DNA of 64,000 bases from Panorpa germanica. Taxonomy: Eukaryota; Arthropoda; Insecta; Mecoptera; Panorpidae. How positions within the stretch are numbered: position 1 is the first letter of the stretch; each line of letters starts with the position of its first letter. A program made the position numbers and the translations under genes. Where the stretch lies: positions 7,688,001 through 7,752,000 of the forward strand of contig OY783219.1 in NCBI GenBank assembly GCA_963678705.1, written 5' to 3'. Positions 46,686 to 60,396 of this stretch are shown in pieces. The notes beneath the pieces were generated by a model that was given only the letters and a program-made list of their open reading frames with translations, was not told the DNA's origin and did not search any database.

Positions 46686-47659
46686 GATTTTTATGAATGG
46701 AAGTGCACTATTTTTTTTAGATAATAAGATCGTCGCGGAGAAAACAAAAATCATCAAATAAATTAATTTTTCTATACTTTACGCGTTATGTGATAGATAC
46801 CGCCTTAGATACTTTCCTAATACATTACTGTTTTCGTAGAAGAAAGTAGAAACTGCCTCAAAATTGGCAATGTCTTAGGCAATACACGAAAAAGGACTAA
46901 CCATGGGACTTTTATCTGCTCCCCAAGATCAAGTCTACATTAAAAGGAACAGGAATTCACACCTGTAACGCTGTGGAAGGACAAGAAGACTACCAGCACT
47001 GTTTTGAACAATGAAAAATGCGCATGGAGCGATGTGAAGTAGACAGACGTAGGGTATATTAAAGGAAGTTGTAATCAAACATGAATAATTTAAAATAAAA
47101 AGGTTTGCAGCATCAGTCTCGTCATTCTATAACCACACCTCATACATCAACCCAAACAAATAAAAAATAGTCGTCCCGTTTCGTTTAGACGAGTTCACAA
47201 AACTTTTATTTGATATCCGTTTTCATTAAATACTTTGTCAGTTTTATTATACATGCATATACATACAACGGTACATGTATACGTTACATTATTTATATAA
47301 AAACACATACATGTATAAAAGTTTAAAATGTATTGACTTGTGCAATTAATGACCTGTCAGATGGAACACAATAATCGAATTAATGTAACAATTTAGGAAA
47401 ACGATCTGTCAAATGATCGGGTAATCGATATTTAACTTAATGAATGAATGGACAACGGACTGACGACCCAGTGAGCAAATGACTTGGGAAATAAACATTT
47501 GTTTTCCTCTTTGAAAAATGTTTTACAATTTTTAAATTATAAATTAAATTATAACTAATTTTAAGGACATAAAGGCAATATGTAGGTCATGAAACATTAC
47601 GCAACATATACGAAATCAGAAACTGAAAACAGTTTCTGATTAACGTTACTAACCGAAAT
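46686..47659. other. Intergenic, nothing firm
   Basis: The stretch 46900-47040 has a coding-like texture (TGTAACGCTGTGGAAGGACA...) that might be a LINE C-terminus, but no frame stays open. The rest is AT-rich. Confidence 0.35.
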
Positions 47660-47684
47660 TTAGATAAGATCATAACGATAAAAA

Positions 47685-48530
47685 AGAAGCATATTTTCGA
47701 TAATGTTTTTTAACGACACTGTTGATACGTAATTATTTCTATAATTACTACATGATAAAATAACCTTTAAAGAATACTATGTGAAATTTTTATAAATAAA
47801 TAAAGAAATGAGGTATTGACAGCGAATCTCCACAGACGTCACAAAAAAAAAGTAACATTGCGGTGCCACTCATAACTCATCACTGGGTTTTCTGAAATCG
47901 AAAAACCAAAATGATTTCATTAGTTGATAAATATCTTCAAGTAATGCTGTCGTGGTTTTCTTAAAAGTCAAAATACCGATTTTTCATGAAAAAAATCAGA
48001 AACTTTGTTATTTTAAAATACGTTAAAATTTAAAAATAAAATAAAACTCGACAGCGTTACCTCGGCATTAATGTGAAGAAAGAGGTGTGCAAAATTTCAA
48101 AACAATCGGTCCAGTAGATTTTAAACTAGAGAGGGCACCGACTCTGAAAAAGCTAAGTGTGAGAAACCGCATTTAAAAGTTTCAAAGTAACATGCACCCA
48201 GACCACAGAGGTGAAGACTTAAAACTCTATATCTCCGACAGTTTTACTCCAATCGACTTCAAATTTTTACACAATAAACTAAATATGTTGTCCATTAATA
48301 TAAATAAATAGAAAAGGTATAAAAAAAAGCGTTGTTTAAAGAAATTGCAATTGTATAGAAAGAAGATAGATGTAGAAGGTTATTTTTAAATAGAAAAATT
48401 GTCTAACTGGAGTAAGGAAGACAATGAAATGTAATTTAATTTAAATGTAATTTAATGAAATGTAATTTTAATTTAAGGCGGACGAATGTAGTGAATAACG
48501 GCAAAAACATTAAATAAAATATGAATAATA
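47685..48530 (+). mobile_element. Repeat family B with I-like LINE tail (plus strand)
   Basis: Full-looking copy. It starts GCATATTTTCGATAATG, continues through CACTCATAACTCATCACTGG and AACTCTATATCTCCGACAGT, and ends in the tail TTTAATTTAAGGCGGACGAA ... GGCAAAAACATTAAATAAAA (48455-48520). Same arrangement as 4366-5110. Confidence 0.6.
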
Positions 48531-49284
48531 GTACACACAAAATTTAAAATGAGATGAATATTATTTCCAGTAATTACTAGTTATTATTAATTGATCATTT
48601 ACTTTTCTTACAGTGCTGTTTACAATGCAAAACATACTTCACCGACCGAACACTCGGTACTATGATATTCATTTGATTTAAATATGCATATAATGATATG
48701 ACCAAAAACCACAATTTCGAACATCATGTATAATTAATTAATTAATACAAATTACAGCTGTTTAATTAAACATATGTATATACGTAATTAATTAGTGATA
48801 TTATGGAATACATTATTTCACTAATTAATAAAATCAACAGACTATTTTTATGGATGCCCCGCAGTTTGTTACACATTTCATAAATGAGGCTATTTCAATA
48901 TGGGATGCAGTCGGTGTTAGTTTTATTGCACACAAATGTGATTAGAATATTTGAATTACTTTAAATGAGTACACAATTTATATAAAATGATAATAAATCA
49001 AACTGAATAATTTTGTTATGAAATCACAGTGGTGGTAATTTACTTGATAATATTTTTAAGGCATAGGCAAGTCATCAAGCGCCAAGATAAAGAGCACAAA
49101 ACTGTAAAGAAGTGGAACCTACTGTATTTTAACTTCATAGTAGCCTATTATTAAGCACAGCGCCAAATGATCATCTTGCATCTGCTACAACTCTCTAGCA
49201 CTTTAGGAGTCACTTTGACATCAAAATATAGCAATATTAATTTTCAAAACTTATTTTTGCGGTTCCAACTCATTAAAAGTCAGT
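48531..49284. other. Intergenic, nothing recognised
   Basis: AT-rich with stops in all frames. Confidence 0.45.
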
Positions 49285-49475
49285 GGAAGAAAACTTAAAA
49301 TGTAGATACGTTATTCATCTAACTAATTGCAGCTTTAGATTTTGATTCGCGTTTATAGTTACTTACATAAAACGATTTAAACATTAAAAAAACATGTTTT
49401 TTTTGATAATATTTAACCTGCTGTATAGTATCGCCATCTATATTTCGCGAGAAAAAATGGCGATGTATCGTTTGA
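49285..49475. repeat. Dispersed repeat I, copy 2
   Basis: Inverted match to 25545-25740 in gene 3 intron 3; ends near GAGAAAAAATGGCGATG. Confidence 0.7.
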
Positions 49476-50399
49476 CCTTAAATGAATATGTTAATACGCA
49501 AAACATATATATTCTTCAAAGAGCACTAAAATAGGTCACAGAACACTGTATATTAGGCATAATCATTTACGTAAAAGGTAACTTCTGTTATGTTAACTAC
49601 ATGCAACTGAATTTATCGGACTGTCTGTCCAATAACTTTTCATTTCAACAAAATAAAAACCCCGTGTAAAAACATTTCTTTAAAAGCAAAATATTTTAAC
49701 CTTGTTTGAGTTAATGAACAAGAATTTCATCATTTCATGAGAACAAATCATAAGCACAGTTAGTAACTTCAGGAATTTCAATTTATTGGAAACAACGAAC
49801 GATGTTTGTTTGTTCTCCATGTTGATTTACATTTTCACAAATTAATTAAAAAGTTACTCGCATCATACGTGAACCATTAATTACCTTCATTATTTTTACA
49901 TGTTTTGAAAACTAATTAAAAGAAGTAGTGGTATGATACGATGCGATGTGATGTGATAGGATCGAGAATGGTGAATGGCGAATTTGAGAGCACATTGGGA
50001 TCATAAATAAAATTGCGTGTTCGGAAAAGTAAATGGATAAAAGCTACAGGGGGTTGTTTCGTACAGTGTGTTGGTAGTCGTTAAAGGGTTACATTTAAGG
50101 GAGAATTTTACGAATTTTTAATAAGAATATAAACAACTATAAACAACCAGGAATTAAAGAGGAATGTGAAAGAAATAATGTCATAATTGTAGTCACCATT
50201 AAAAAAATTTATAGACCTAAAAGAAGATATTAATAGGGACTGTCGAATTATTAAAACAGAACTCGAAATCTGGAACTGAGATCAGTCTGGTCAAAATATC
50301 TTGGTATATCACCAATGATCGCCTCCATCGTGATTTGGCAAGACTAACCACTATGGAAGAGTAAAATCTCGAATTGAAACCTACAAGAAACGGATTGAG
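49476..50399. other. Intergenic, nothing recognised
   Basis: AT-rich. A short degenerate GATNNGATGTGAT run is seen at about 49938-49960. Confidence 0.4.
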
Positions 50400-50570
50400 A
50401 GCGGTATAAATCTATAATACGATAATGAATTTTATCTTATTCGTTTCTATATACATTATAGAAAAATAAGTGAGTCAGTGCTTTTTAGTTATATCGGTAG
50501 TTTATACCCCACAACTTGCTTTAAATATGAGTCGCTTCCGAACTCTCGTAATTTGAACTATATTTAATAT
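50400..50570. mobile_element. MITE family A, one end missing
   Basis: Starts inside the family consensus (GAGCGGTATAAATCTATAAT) and runs to the intact right end (GAACTCTCGTAATTTGAACT). The left inverted repeat is lost. Confidence 0.75.
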
Positions 50571-51934
50571 ATTAAAGGATTTTTAAGAAGGAGTCATTGG
50601 CTTTCACTCTGCTTTTCATCTCTGCAACGTTTTATTCAATAAAGCGAATGCGAGCAGTGCGGACATATGGCATTTAACAATGCGTTTACTAACTCGATAC
50701 TGTAGTAAATAATATAGAAATTAACCTACCGCCTTATAACTCAATTTATTAACTTTTCTTACCATCAATAACTTTTCAATACCATTTTCTAGATGATAGT
50801 ATAGAAATTTGTCACTGCAACAAATCAACCAACTAATCATGGATCATTACTCTTAAACAATAAGATACAACTTAATACCAATGTAAAAGCACAAAAGCGA
50901 TTTTAACAACGATTGTTTAAGTACTAGTAAATGCGTTAGCAAAACGTAATTCTGTAATTACGTAAACTCGCTTAATGACATAGAACCACACAGATATAAG
51001 TAAGTACATGAGACTTGCAAGTTTTAACCAAACTAAACTAATTCTGCCACACTGTTATAAATTGTACTGTAGTAAATACATCTAAAACCACTAAATTATT
51101 TACAATATCATTCGAAGTTAACTATATATATAGTTATATGTTATAGTTATATATATATAGTTATATGAATGCTACGATATTCTGTGTTCCTTTGTTAATG
51201 AACAAAACAAAACTATACCAAACAACTTAATACTGGTTGCAATAATTTTGTGTATGTATGTATTATGATAATGTAGTGGTGTTCATAAAAACATCGATAG
51301 TATTTGTTTTGCGATATGATCGATTATTCAACATCAACAACTCGTTAAACACAACATTTTTCTAAAAAAATTTTGTTAAATATTTTTCTATTTTTATATT
51401 TTAGGAATATGGACAACAGAAATTTAATAATCTTTAAAAATATCTTCTTAAAATTATTAATAATCCATTGGTCTAATAGCAATAAAAAAAAACACTGTTT
51501 ATTATATTTAAATGTCATTTTTATGCCACGTAAAAGGTTATATTTTTTTAAATTTCATTATTTAACACCGACCAATTATTTTTGTTGGTTCTATCGCCGT
51601 CGACCTCTTACTGTTTTGAAAACTTTTATGGTAGAATATCCTAAATTAAGAGGACCACACAGCCTCATAATTTTTACCCGTTCCAAAACCACTACAATTT
51701 TTTTTTAAACTATATAGCTCACTAGATTATTTTTTAATTTCAATTCTTTATCAAAAAACAATATGCATAATTATCTAAACGACATCTAAAATTTAAATTG
51801 AAATTGAAATTAAAACAGAAAGATCGATTATTAAAGATTATATAATATTATTTTCTTCGCGGCGTAAAATATTTTTTTTTTCGCGGCGGAAATACTATTT
51901 TTTTTTCTTTTGCTTATTTATTTATTTATTTTTA
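50571..51934. other. Intergenic, no gene supported
   Basis: The frame at 51373-51708 (plus, 111 codons, containing RRRPLTVLKTFMVEYPKLRG) is open but has no recognised domain and is rich in Phe, Lys and Ile, as expected of AT-rich chance frames. A TCTTCGCGGCG...TTTCGCGGCGG pair at about 51855-51890 is a short GC-rich direct repeat. Confidence 0.35.
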
Positions 51935-52045
51935 ATTATTACAAAATAATGTATATTACTGACGCATGATGCATGATTTCACAAGTTCAAAAATACATTT
52001 TATCTTAAAACCATAAATTAAAACTAAAAACAGTGAGTGAGAATG
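51935..52045. repeat. Dispersed repeat R, copy 1
   Basis: GACGCATGATGCATGATTTC, CTTAAAACCATAAATTAAAA and CAGTGAGTGAGAATG match 55950-56040 and, inverted, 58610-58735. Confidence 0.6.
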
Positions 52046-52742
52046 TGGCTTTATTTATATGTTTTTAGGTTTTGATTCCTTGTTTTGTGTTTTGCGGAAT
52101 ACGTTGATTTGTTCACTGATAATAAGCCGTATTTCTTAATAAGTAAATGAATATGTTTATGATATAAGAAAATATTCAGCCAGAATTGAAAGCATTCTAA
52201 TTAGTCTTCGAAATTTATTGGTCATCCTATTGCCAATGTATTGATATTTACATTGTATAATAAAATATAGGTATTATAAATTCTGCAGATAAGAGCAATT
52301 CATTATGGTAAGAATGATAATATAGAGGTTAGATAATATATCAAGTTAGTACCTATAGAAATAATTTATCGTAAAATCAAATTTTCGAAAATCTAAAATA
52401 TATCATTTTGTTAATAAGTTGTATTTGTAAAACAAAACGATTGATATCTTATACTCGTATATAACATATATATATATACATATAATATTTGTTGTTGCAA
52501 ATAGCATAATGTTTGTTTGAGAGTTGCTATACAGAATGTAGAAGGGATGAAATTAAAGAGGTGTTCATCCGGGGTGGATGGGTGTGAACCAGACGGGGAT
52601 GAATTTAACCACCAGACGGCGGTTTGTGGTAGATGCTTTATGGTTTAAACAGAGACAATTTTCTACAAAGTTAAATGTGCTAGTGGTTGTTTGTACTTTA
52701 AACTACACTTTTTAATTAATTGTTGTTTATGTTACATTTATA

Positions 52743-52745
<3 letters not shown>

Positions 52746-52820
<75 letters not shown>
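52746..52820. repeat. (AT)n microsatellite, 75 bp
   Basis: Perfect AT dinucleotide run, the longest in the window. Confidence 0.95.
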
Positions 52821-52829
<9 letters not shown>

Positions 52830-54129
52830 CGTATACTCAAAATGCAAATACAAAATAGTAAATACCTATTTTCTATTTGGTATTTAAATATATTTTAAGA
52901 GTATAGAATTTTATTTGAAAAACTTAACAAACCTATTTCCTATTTGGAAAATACAAAATAATTTTTTTCATTTTCGTTACTTCATAGTGTTAATCAGTAA
53001 ACATTATTTCTTAATTATAAACTAAAAAATCCCACCAACATTAGCACCATCTATGATCTAAAAGTATCTGCTCAATTGTTTTAATAATTCTAATTTAAAA
53101 TGATAGATGTGCCTATTATTTTATTATCCTTCCTGTTACCCCCACCATAAGACATTTGACTTTCGTTTACCTAAATTTGTTTATCATATTTTCTCGTCAT
53201 TATCAACGAAGTTCACATTGTATTAGAAATACGAAGATTACAAATACGTTCTCAAAATGTAGTAGAATATAAATATTATAACATATATATAACATATATT
53301 TTATATTCAGTACCTATAAAAACACTTTTTTTACTCTATAACAGATCTTAATGTAAAAAGCTTGTCCTGGTCAATTTTAGTCCGACCCTCATAAACACAG
53401 GTATTTCTAATTACGGTTTATTGTTTTTCTAAATATCTTTTCCTAAATACTACTCAGAAATATAACATATTCAATAAATAATATATACTTAAACTTAGAT
53501 AGATTTACTTTTACGGAATAAAGAGGCGTATAAAGTTTTTGCTTCTTAAAATGTGATTGCAACTTTGAAATTTCGTTACCAACCAACGCATCTTTAACAT
53601 TATCTTTACTTAGTGTAGGCTATCAGGTGCTAAGTCTAAAGAAACAGATACGTGGCGTTTATGTACATTCAACTCTAGCTAGTCTAGACTGTAGTGGAAG
53701 ATTTTACAATTAAAGGCGATTCCGTGGGGAATGCAACAACGCAGAGCATTTCATAGGTCAGTGTGTTCTCAAGAGTATGGTTTGTGGCTGAAATCAGTGA
53801 AATTTATGTGACGTATTAATTCGTAATTCTCTATTTTTATTTCGTTTATCGTTTTATTCACGTTAAATGTGAAAAGTTAGACGTAGAAAGATTCGAGACT
53901 TAAATGGAAACGTCTAAAACGAATGGTATTCTGTGCTATGTCTGTCTGTATAGGATTCTTGTCAGGTATTAAGGGAATTCATCACATAAAATTGTTATTA
54001 AAAAATTAATCATACTTTTCTGTAACAGTATTTCAATGAAGCTTTTTAATCAAGTTTATGAAGACATTTTATTAATCATATATACGATGGTCAAAGAATA
54101 GTATAGTTATATACATTTTTTTACACGCA
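52821..54129. other. Intergenic, nothing firm
   Basis: Contains the repeat shared with 33903 at 53125-53205. The rest is AT-rich, with no gene recognised. Confidence 0.4.
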
Positions 54130-54354
54130 CTATACAGTGTGCAGTAAATCAAGGTTCTCCTCGACTCCTAGAGGTGTGCGATGCCAGTCTTTATAGACCG
54201 TAAACTCGCGAAGTTTGTGCAGAAATTGCATTAGCATGTGTACTAGGAAGCTGAAACTTAAGGTATGTAGCTGGGGAGGAGCATCCCAAACTAATATTGA
54301 TCTCTGAAGTGTGTTCGTCTGGAAGTTAAATATAGTATGTAGTGAACCGAACAC
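54130..54354 (-). CDS. Doubtful 74-aa open frame
   Basis: Minus-strand frame from ATG at 54354 (MFGSLHTIFNFQTNTL...) to TAG at 54130. Base composition is more balanced and codon use less AT-biased than the surrounding frames. No domain was recognised. It could be an exon of an unknown gene or part of an undescribed repeat. Confidence 0.2.
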   Translation of the reverse strand: MFGSLHTIFNFQTNTLQRSILVWDAPPQLHTLSFSFLVHMLMQFLHKLREFTVYKDWHRTPLGVEENLDLLHTV

Positions 54355-54654
54355 TGCTCACTGATAGCACGAGGAGTGCAATGCCAACGGAAATACCCTC
54401 ATTCGCATACCATATCGATCAAAATCTTAACAAGTGCCCCTTATAAATTGTAAGCAATCGCACTAACCACTACAGATTTTGTCTAAAATTTTAATCCCAT
54501 TCGCTGATTACTTTGTATTTAATTATTTATTGCGTACTTTATGGGGTTATTTATATACTACCGGCTCTGTGTAAAAGATAACATTTTTATGTTAAATAAA
54601 ACGCAAATACAAGTAACTTTAGTAACAACAAGTAACAAGTAATGATCTGCAAAA

Positions 54655-54935
54655 TGGGTAAACGAATTCAGGATGAAAAAAAATATAGGAGCCTGGTAAA
54701 GAAAGAGAAGATAGGGGGGAGAAGGAGGAGGGGTAACGGAGGTACATAGGAAAAGGTAGGGAACATGGATTTAAAATGGTTAAGTAAAAGAGAAGAAGTA
54801 GAGGAGTTTAGTTTAAATTTATGCAGATTTTATGAATAGTTTTAAGTTGATATAATGATATGTAATTAATAATTTAGTGTTGGAAGAATGTAAAGCTTAT
54901 GGGCACGCATTAAAAAATAAATACACAATTCAATT
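54655..54935 (+). mobile_element. I-like LINE 3' tail, diverged
   Basis: Purine-rich block (GGGGGGAGAAGGAGGAGGGG at about 54713) followed by ATGATATGTAATTAATAATT and GCACGCATTAAAAAATAAAT. Same order as at 46250. Confidence 0.5.
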
Positions 54936-55117
54936 CGATCTGAAATTTCAGTCAGCATTAGGGTATCAATTGAAATCAAGATTTAACAAGAATTGTACAA
55001 AATGGCATTTTACGAATTTGAAACGCTATTTGTAAAAATTAGGATATCAATAGCGTTTCAAAGGCATCAAAGATATTCTAATGTTGCTGCTTGTATTAAT
55101 ACGAGTATCTTTGCGGG

Positions 55118-55119
<2 letters not shown>

Positions 55120-55176
<57 letters not shown>
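55120..55176. repeat. (AT)n microsatellite, 57 bp
   Basis: Perfect AT run. It keeps a plus-strand frame open with an Ile-Tyr repeat that is not a gene. Confidence 0.95.
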
Positions 55177-55180
<4 letters not shown>

Positions 55181-55949
55181 ACATACGTGACCTATATCGA
55201 TTTCAATATTGTCTAATTATTTTCTAATACGTAATCTCTAGAATGTTTTACCCAAAAAGAACAACGTATAACGCTTGGCAAACTTTTTCTTTTGTTAGGG
55301 TATAGAAATATATAATAAAGAAATATAAATAATCACCATTTATCGAATATTAAACATATTATTGAATAATCGCCAACAAAACGAACAGTTTGCAGTATAG
55401 CGTCTACAGCCAGCTCGCTGTTTTGTTAATACCGATGGAATACGATCATAACTCCAGCAGCAGCACCCTAGACAGGCATGCAGAGCTATTGTTCACTATA
55501 TTTTAAATTTATTGGCTGACCAGTATTTTTTTTTTTCATAAAAGAACTATAGAGAACCATCGTATTCAACACAAGGGTAAAAAAAAAACAAAAGATTTTC
55601 TGTTTTGTTCCTTCTTACATGAAAAAAGAAAAGTTTGGGAAAGGTTTTTTTTTATTCTTATATTATGAATGTAATTTATAGCTATGAATAAATGAAATGT
55701 GACTGGGAAATATAATGTTCTTTATAGAAAAAGAAAGTTTTTACTTTAATAGCAAGGTCGACATTTAAGAGCAGTTGAAAATATCGTGAAATGGTTTTTT
55801 AAAGTAAAGGTATCTGCGAAGAACTAGTGGAGTGAATCGATGATTTCAGTCGGAAAAAATCAGACAAATATTTTAAGTTTTATAAAAAAAATATTTTTTA
55901 AGTAAATAATATAAAGTAATTCATTACATTAAAGCCCCATCCCCAGCCC
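55177..55949. other. Intergenic, nothing recognised
   Basis: AT-rich, no repeat or frame of note. Confidence 0.4.
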
Positions 55950-56040
55950 CTTCAGACGCATGATTTCACAAATTCTAAATTACATTTAAGGTTAAAATCC
56001 TAAATTAAAACGAAAACCAGTGAGTGGGAATTGGGTCTAA
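55950..56040. repeat. Dispersed repeat R, copy 2
   Basis: GACGCATGATTTCACAAATT and GAAAACCAGTGAGTGGGAAT match 51935 and, inverted, 58610. Confidence 0.6.
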
Positions 56041-57599
56041 TAATCAAAACACATTCTCATCTGGAGCCGGAAAGATTAAAGGTTTGTTGTTGATTTTTAG
56101 TCTGCTTGGTTTGAACACGCAGTTTTATTTTTTGTGAACATTTGTGCTTGTCAGTTGTTGTTTATCATTGGTCTAGCAACTAGTTCTAAGAGTAGCTTTA
56201 AAAATGCGGGCAAGAAATAAGACCAGCAATTTAATAGAAATGTATCGCCAACACAATAATTTGTGGAATACTAAATTTTTGTGGGACACACAGAAAAACA
56301 CTAGAAACAAAACAGGTCTGGTTCAATGTTTTTAAAATAAAACAATCAGGATTTTGTTTTGCTTTTTGAAAACAAAACTGTTTTCAAAACTGTATTTTTT
56401 TTTTTCAAAAATCAAAACAAAATAAAGATCACAATACCTCATTGGTAATAAAGATGATTAAAACAAATCAATATTAATTAAAGGTCAGAAATAAAATTTA
56501 TAAATTAACTGTATAAGGTTATAGGTGAATTTTTTCATGGAAATCATCACTGATTTAAATTTTACGAGAGGCATAAACAAAGAATTGTGTTCACCTTATT
56601 CATAATCTGTTATGTAGAGGATCGTTAAATCAAGCTATAATCTTTTTCCCAACTTTTATATTTGTAAATTTACATATTAATTCTGTTAGATACATTTTAG
56701 CAGATTTTTCAAAAAGAACATTATGACAATATAATTTAGAAGATTTGCTTTCCATGCAAACAACAATACTTATCGATACGCGCATTCAAAATAAAAACTT
56801 GCATCGTTTAGATTCCATTATTATGAGTAAATATCACTAATGAATGGGCGAGCACATTTAAAGATTGGATATAAATCAATAAAATAAAATGTTTTATAAA
56901 AGATATTTTGGAAACACCCAGTATTTTTATTAATTGAAATTTTCTTATATTTTCTATCTAATTGTCAAAACTTTGTTCTTCATTTAATTTAAAAAAATTA
57001 ATATTTAATTTTAAATGAAAAATAAACTCTCAAAAAAAAAAAAAGAATGTGTCATAATTTAAATGTGAAAGGTGAAGATTTTTTTATCAATTATTTTTGA
57101 AAGTTTATTAAAAGTTTTGACAATTTTTTTTTAAAAGTAAGAGTGACAATGTTGTCAAACATTTGATAAAACTTTTTATTTTTTTTTTTTTTAAAAGTTG
57201 AACTTATTTCTTTTTTAATTTTTAATGAGTTGTTAAAATATTTACCAGAAAATATTTTCTTAATTAAGTTTTCGTTCAAATACTTTTATGCTGAGAAATT
57301 TATTATTTAGGCAGGCTATTAAGTAATAAATAATTAATGATTATAATTAGTGATTTAACGCTTCGAATTAGTCAACACAACTTTAAATTAATTATTAAGA
57401 AAACCATATTAGATTTTTTATTGCTTCGAGGTTTGTTAAGTACATTGATTTTAGGTAAAATTTATACTACAATATAAAAAAAATTTAACCTAAAATATGG
57501 AAACGTTTCAGGCTTATCATTGTAGGCTAATATTTAGTATTGCATCTTTGATAGCTAACAAAATAGGTTAAGCGGGGCGGAGGTTAGGTCAAATCGATA
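56041..57599. other. Intergenic, nothing recognised
   Basis: Very AT-rich, with poly(T)/poly(A) runs at 57123-57190. The minus-strand frame at 57091-57279 is low complexity (Lys/Phe). Confidence 0.45.
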
Positions 57600-57975
57600 A
57601 AAAAAGCATATTTTCGATAATGCTTTTTGACGACACAGTAATATATAATTATTTCTATAATTATTACGTGATAAAATAACATTTGATTAATACTTTGTGA
57701 AATTTTCATAATTAAATATCAAGAAATGAGACATTGACAACGAATTTCCGCAGACGTCACAAAAAAAAGTAACATTGCGGTGTCCCTCATAACTCATCAC
57801 TGGATTATTTGAAATATAAAAACCAAAATGATTTCATTAGTTGATAAGTTTCTGCAGGTAGCGCTATCGAGTTTTTTGTACTGATTTTCCAATTTTTTAA
57901 CGCACTTAGAAGTCAAAATACCAATTTTTAATGAAAAAAATCAGAAACTTTGTTATTTTAAAATACGTTCTTCGC
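57600..57975 (+). repeat. Repeat family B, truncated copy
   Basis: Begins AAAAAGCATATTTTCGATAA and follows the family to TTGTTATTTTAAAATACGTT, where it stops. The second half is absent. Confidence 0.65.
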
Positions 57976-58609
57976 TTGAAAACTACATTAAATTCACAGA
58001 CAACTACCACAGAATAATAAGAACCTGACACTTTTTACACCACGTCAATAATTGAACTAAAAACTATCAGTGACCAATTTGCTGGCGTTTTGTCGTACAT
58101 GCATGCACCTTTATCTCAAGCCACGTTTAGATTCTTAAGAATTCCGTGACTTTCCTCCATAGCTTTTTTTCATGGCTTAGTTAATAATCAAATACAAATT
58201 ATTAGTACTAAATTCAAACAAGTGTATGTGTGTGTGTCAGGGTTTGTAATGTACATGTATAGCAACGCTAAAATCAATTATTTAAAGGCGCCGTGCCTCT
58301 CGGATTTTATTCAATTTTCATTTGACATAATTTACTGGCTATCAAGTTATAATTCAGTTATATTGCGACTGCACCTAGTTCACATTTAGTTCACTATTTA
58401 AACATTCAGTCGTTGTAAACATTTTGATTGTGTTCCAAATATGTAAAATTTATACCGGTGTTTAATTTTATTTCTGATGTTATATAGTAAATTACATTAG
58501 ATAAGGAAAAGAATAGAGGAAGCAGGTATATGTATATAAGGTTTATTTAATATACAAAATATTACGTTTTACAAAATTCCTTTTTATTCCTTAAATATTT
58601 TTTGACAAA
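57976..58609. other. Intergenic, nothing recognised
   Basis: AT-rich, with a short TGTGTGTGTG run at about 58225. Confidence 0.4.
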
Positions 58610-58735
58610 CATTCCCACTCACTGTTTTTAGTTTTAATTTAAGGATTTAACCTTAAATGTAATTTTGAACTTGTGAAATCATGCGTCATGCGTCAGTAAT
58701 ATATATTATTTTGTAATAATTACTTTCTTTATTTA
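58610..58735. repeat. Dispersed repeat R, copy 3 (inverted)
   Basis: ATTCCCACTCACTGTTTTTA and GAAATCATGCGTCATGCGTC are the inverse of the copies at 51935 and 55950. Confidence 0.6.
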
Positions 58736-59039
58736 ATTTAAATTATTGTATTTGATATAATTTTATTTCTTTATATTTCATGAGCTGTACATTTCGCAAT
58801 TTACATTTTAGGTTAAAATCTTAAATTAACACTAAAATTCGGAGTCGAAATGGGGCTTAACGTTTTTTATTTATTTATCGTCGGTCCATTTCTGTCAATT
58901 TTGAATCCTATCACTGACAACCTGGCGGTTTTTGTCTTATATATGTCTGCTACATCAATGACTGACAAATTTATGGTTGTCTATATACATAATCAGTTTA
59001 ATTTGATAACAAACAAAGCCAGAAAATAATAAGTTAGAA

Positions 59040-59400
59040 ATAATTGCTCTTGTATTTCTGACTGAGATGTTTGGTCCCTTGGATCTGTAACTGGTAAAAC
59101 GTTTGTCTCGCTAGCATATATAAAAATGGATCATCAGACTATAAGTGAGTTTAAGTAATTTTTTGTCACCTTTAAAGCGTCTGCAAGGTAATACGAGACA
59201 ACTGTTTTAAAACGTTATACAAGAGGACAAATTGATCCAATGGCCAAACATCCCCATGACCCAATTTTAATTCCGCTATGAGTAGAAGCGAGAGGGCATT
59301 ATCCTTGATTACCTGATATTTGGAAATTAGATATTGTACATACTAACACAACTCAATCTTACACATTTTGTTCATCAGAAAATAAGTGATGTGTTGTTCT
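59040..59400. mobile_element. Long-inverted-repeat MITE, decayed copy
   Basis: Core and one arm match 34891-35360 in inverted orientation for the core (CGAGACAACTGTTTTAAAAC, GAGAGGGCATTATCC). It ends with the arm ACTCAATCTTACACATTTTG...TCAGAAAATAAGTGATGT at 59346-59393. The other arm is no longer recognisable. Confidence 0.65.
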
Positions 59401-60396
59401 ATAAAAGAAGGCAGATGTATGTGTAACTGTAAAATGTTGTCTACACCTGTTAAACCCGTAGTTTCCCCAACTAAACTCCTATATCAAAATTAATGGATTG
59501 TTTAACTTTTAATTTAAATTTATCTGGGATACAACGGTAGACGTGCCACAAACCTAAAATAGAACTAAGTGGTCATTATTAAGGTCAATATGCCAGAAGC
59601 GATTATTGGTTCTGTTATCTCCAAGGTCACCCACACCTTCATTTCATCCCAGTGCCTGCTTTTAAGTTGTTCTATATAATATTTTGGAAATAATACAAAA
59701 TTTGTATATATATATAATGTATATTCACTCAATTGAACCTAGCGGTCACTAAAATCTACGCTGAAGGCGGCCCTAATAAATCTTAACACCAGGCCTTCTA
59801 CGTACATCATTTAAATAGGACAACGCATTAGTTTTACAAATATATATTTCAAACAGTAAACCAGTCGAAATACTAAAAATAAAATTGACAGGAATCTGTT
59901 TCAAATAATATACTATATTAATTATTTATCCAATGTCGAATAATAAAATAAAATGTTCATGCATTTTAATACCAATATTTACAAGCAATATTAACTTTAT
60001 ATATGCATTTAAAATATGACACAGTATAATAATTCATCAGCCTGTGTTGGTGTTGGTGTTGGTGAATCGTTACACGTGTTTTTCGATTAACAAATAAATA
60101 GCACTAATATGCATTAAATATTACATTAAATTTGATGTTTAATATTTGCGTTAGCGATAGAATAATAATGGGGAATACTTGATTCTAAATCCATGATTAA
60201 ATTCCAAAGCAAATAAACATTTAATTTGTTTCAATCATTACAATGTTCATATTTTTGTTGTTACATATTTTGAATCTAATAATAATTGCTGTTTTATTAA
60301 TTAGTTTGGTTTTAAATACACATAGAGGGCACTTGTTCTAGCAAATAACGTTATGTATGGAAAACTACTAAGTTTAAACTAGGTATGGCGTACTGT
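59401..60396. other. Intergenic, nothing recognised
   Basis: AT-rich. A small GTGTTGGTGTTGGTGTTGGT run lies at about 60043. Confidence 0.4.

Noticed and set aside
46900..47040. Possible LINE C-terminal zinc-knuckle segment (CNAVEGQEDYQHCFEQ)
   Set aside because: Only about 15 residues are open before a stop and the Cys/His spacing does not clearly match a known knuckle.
51373..51708. 111-codon frame containing PLTVLKTFMVEYPKLRG
   Set aside because: No family recognised, non-ATG start and AT-driven amino-acid use; kept only as a note in the intergenic entry.
54993..55190. Open frame ending in an Ile-Tyr repeat
   Set aside because: The repeat is the translation of an (AT)n microsatellite.
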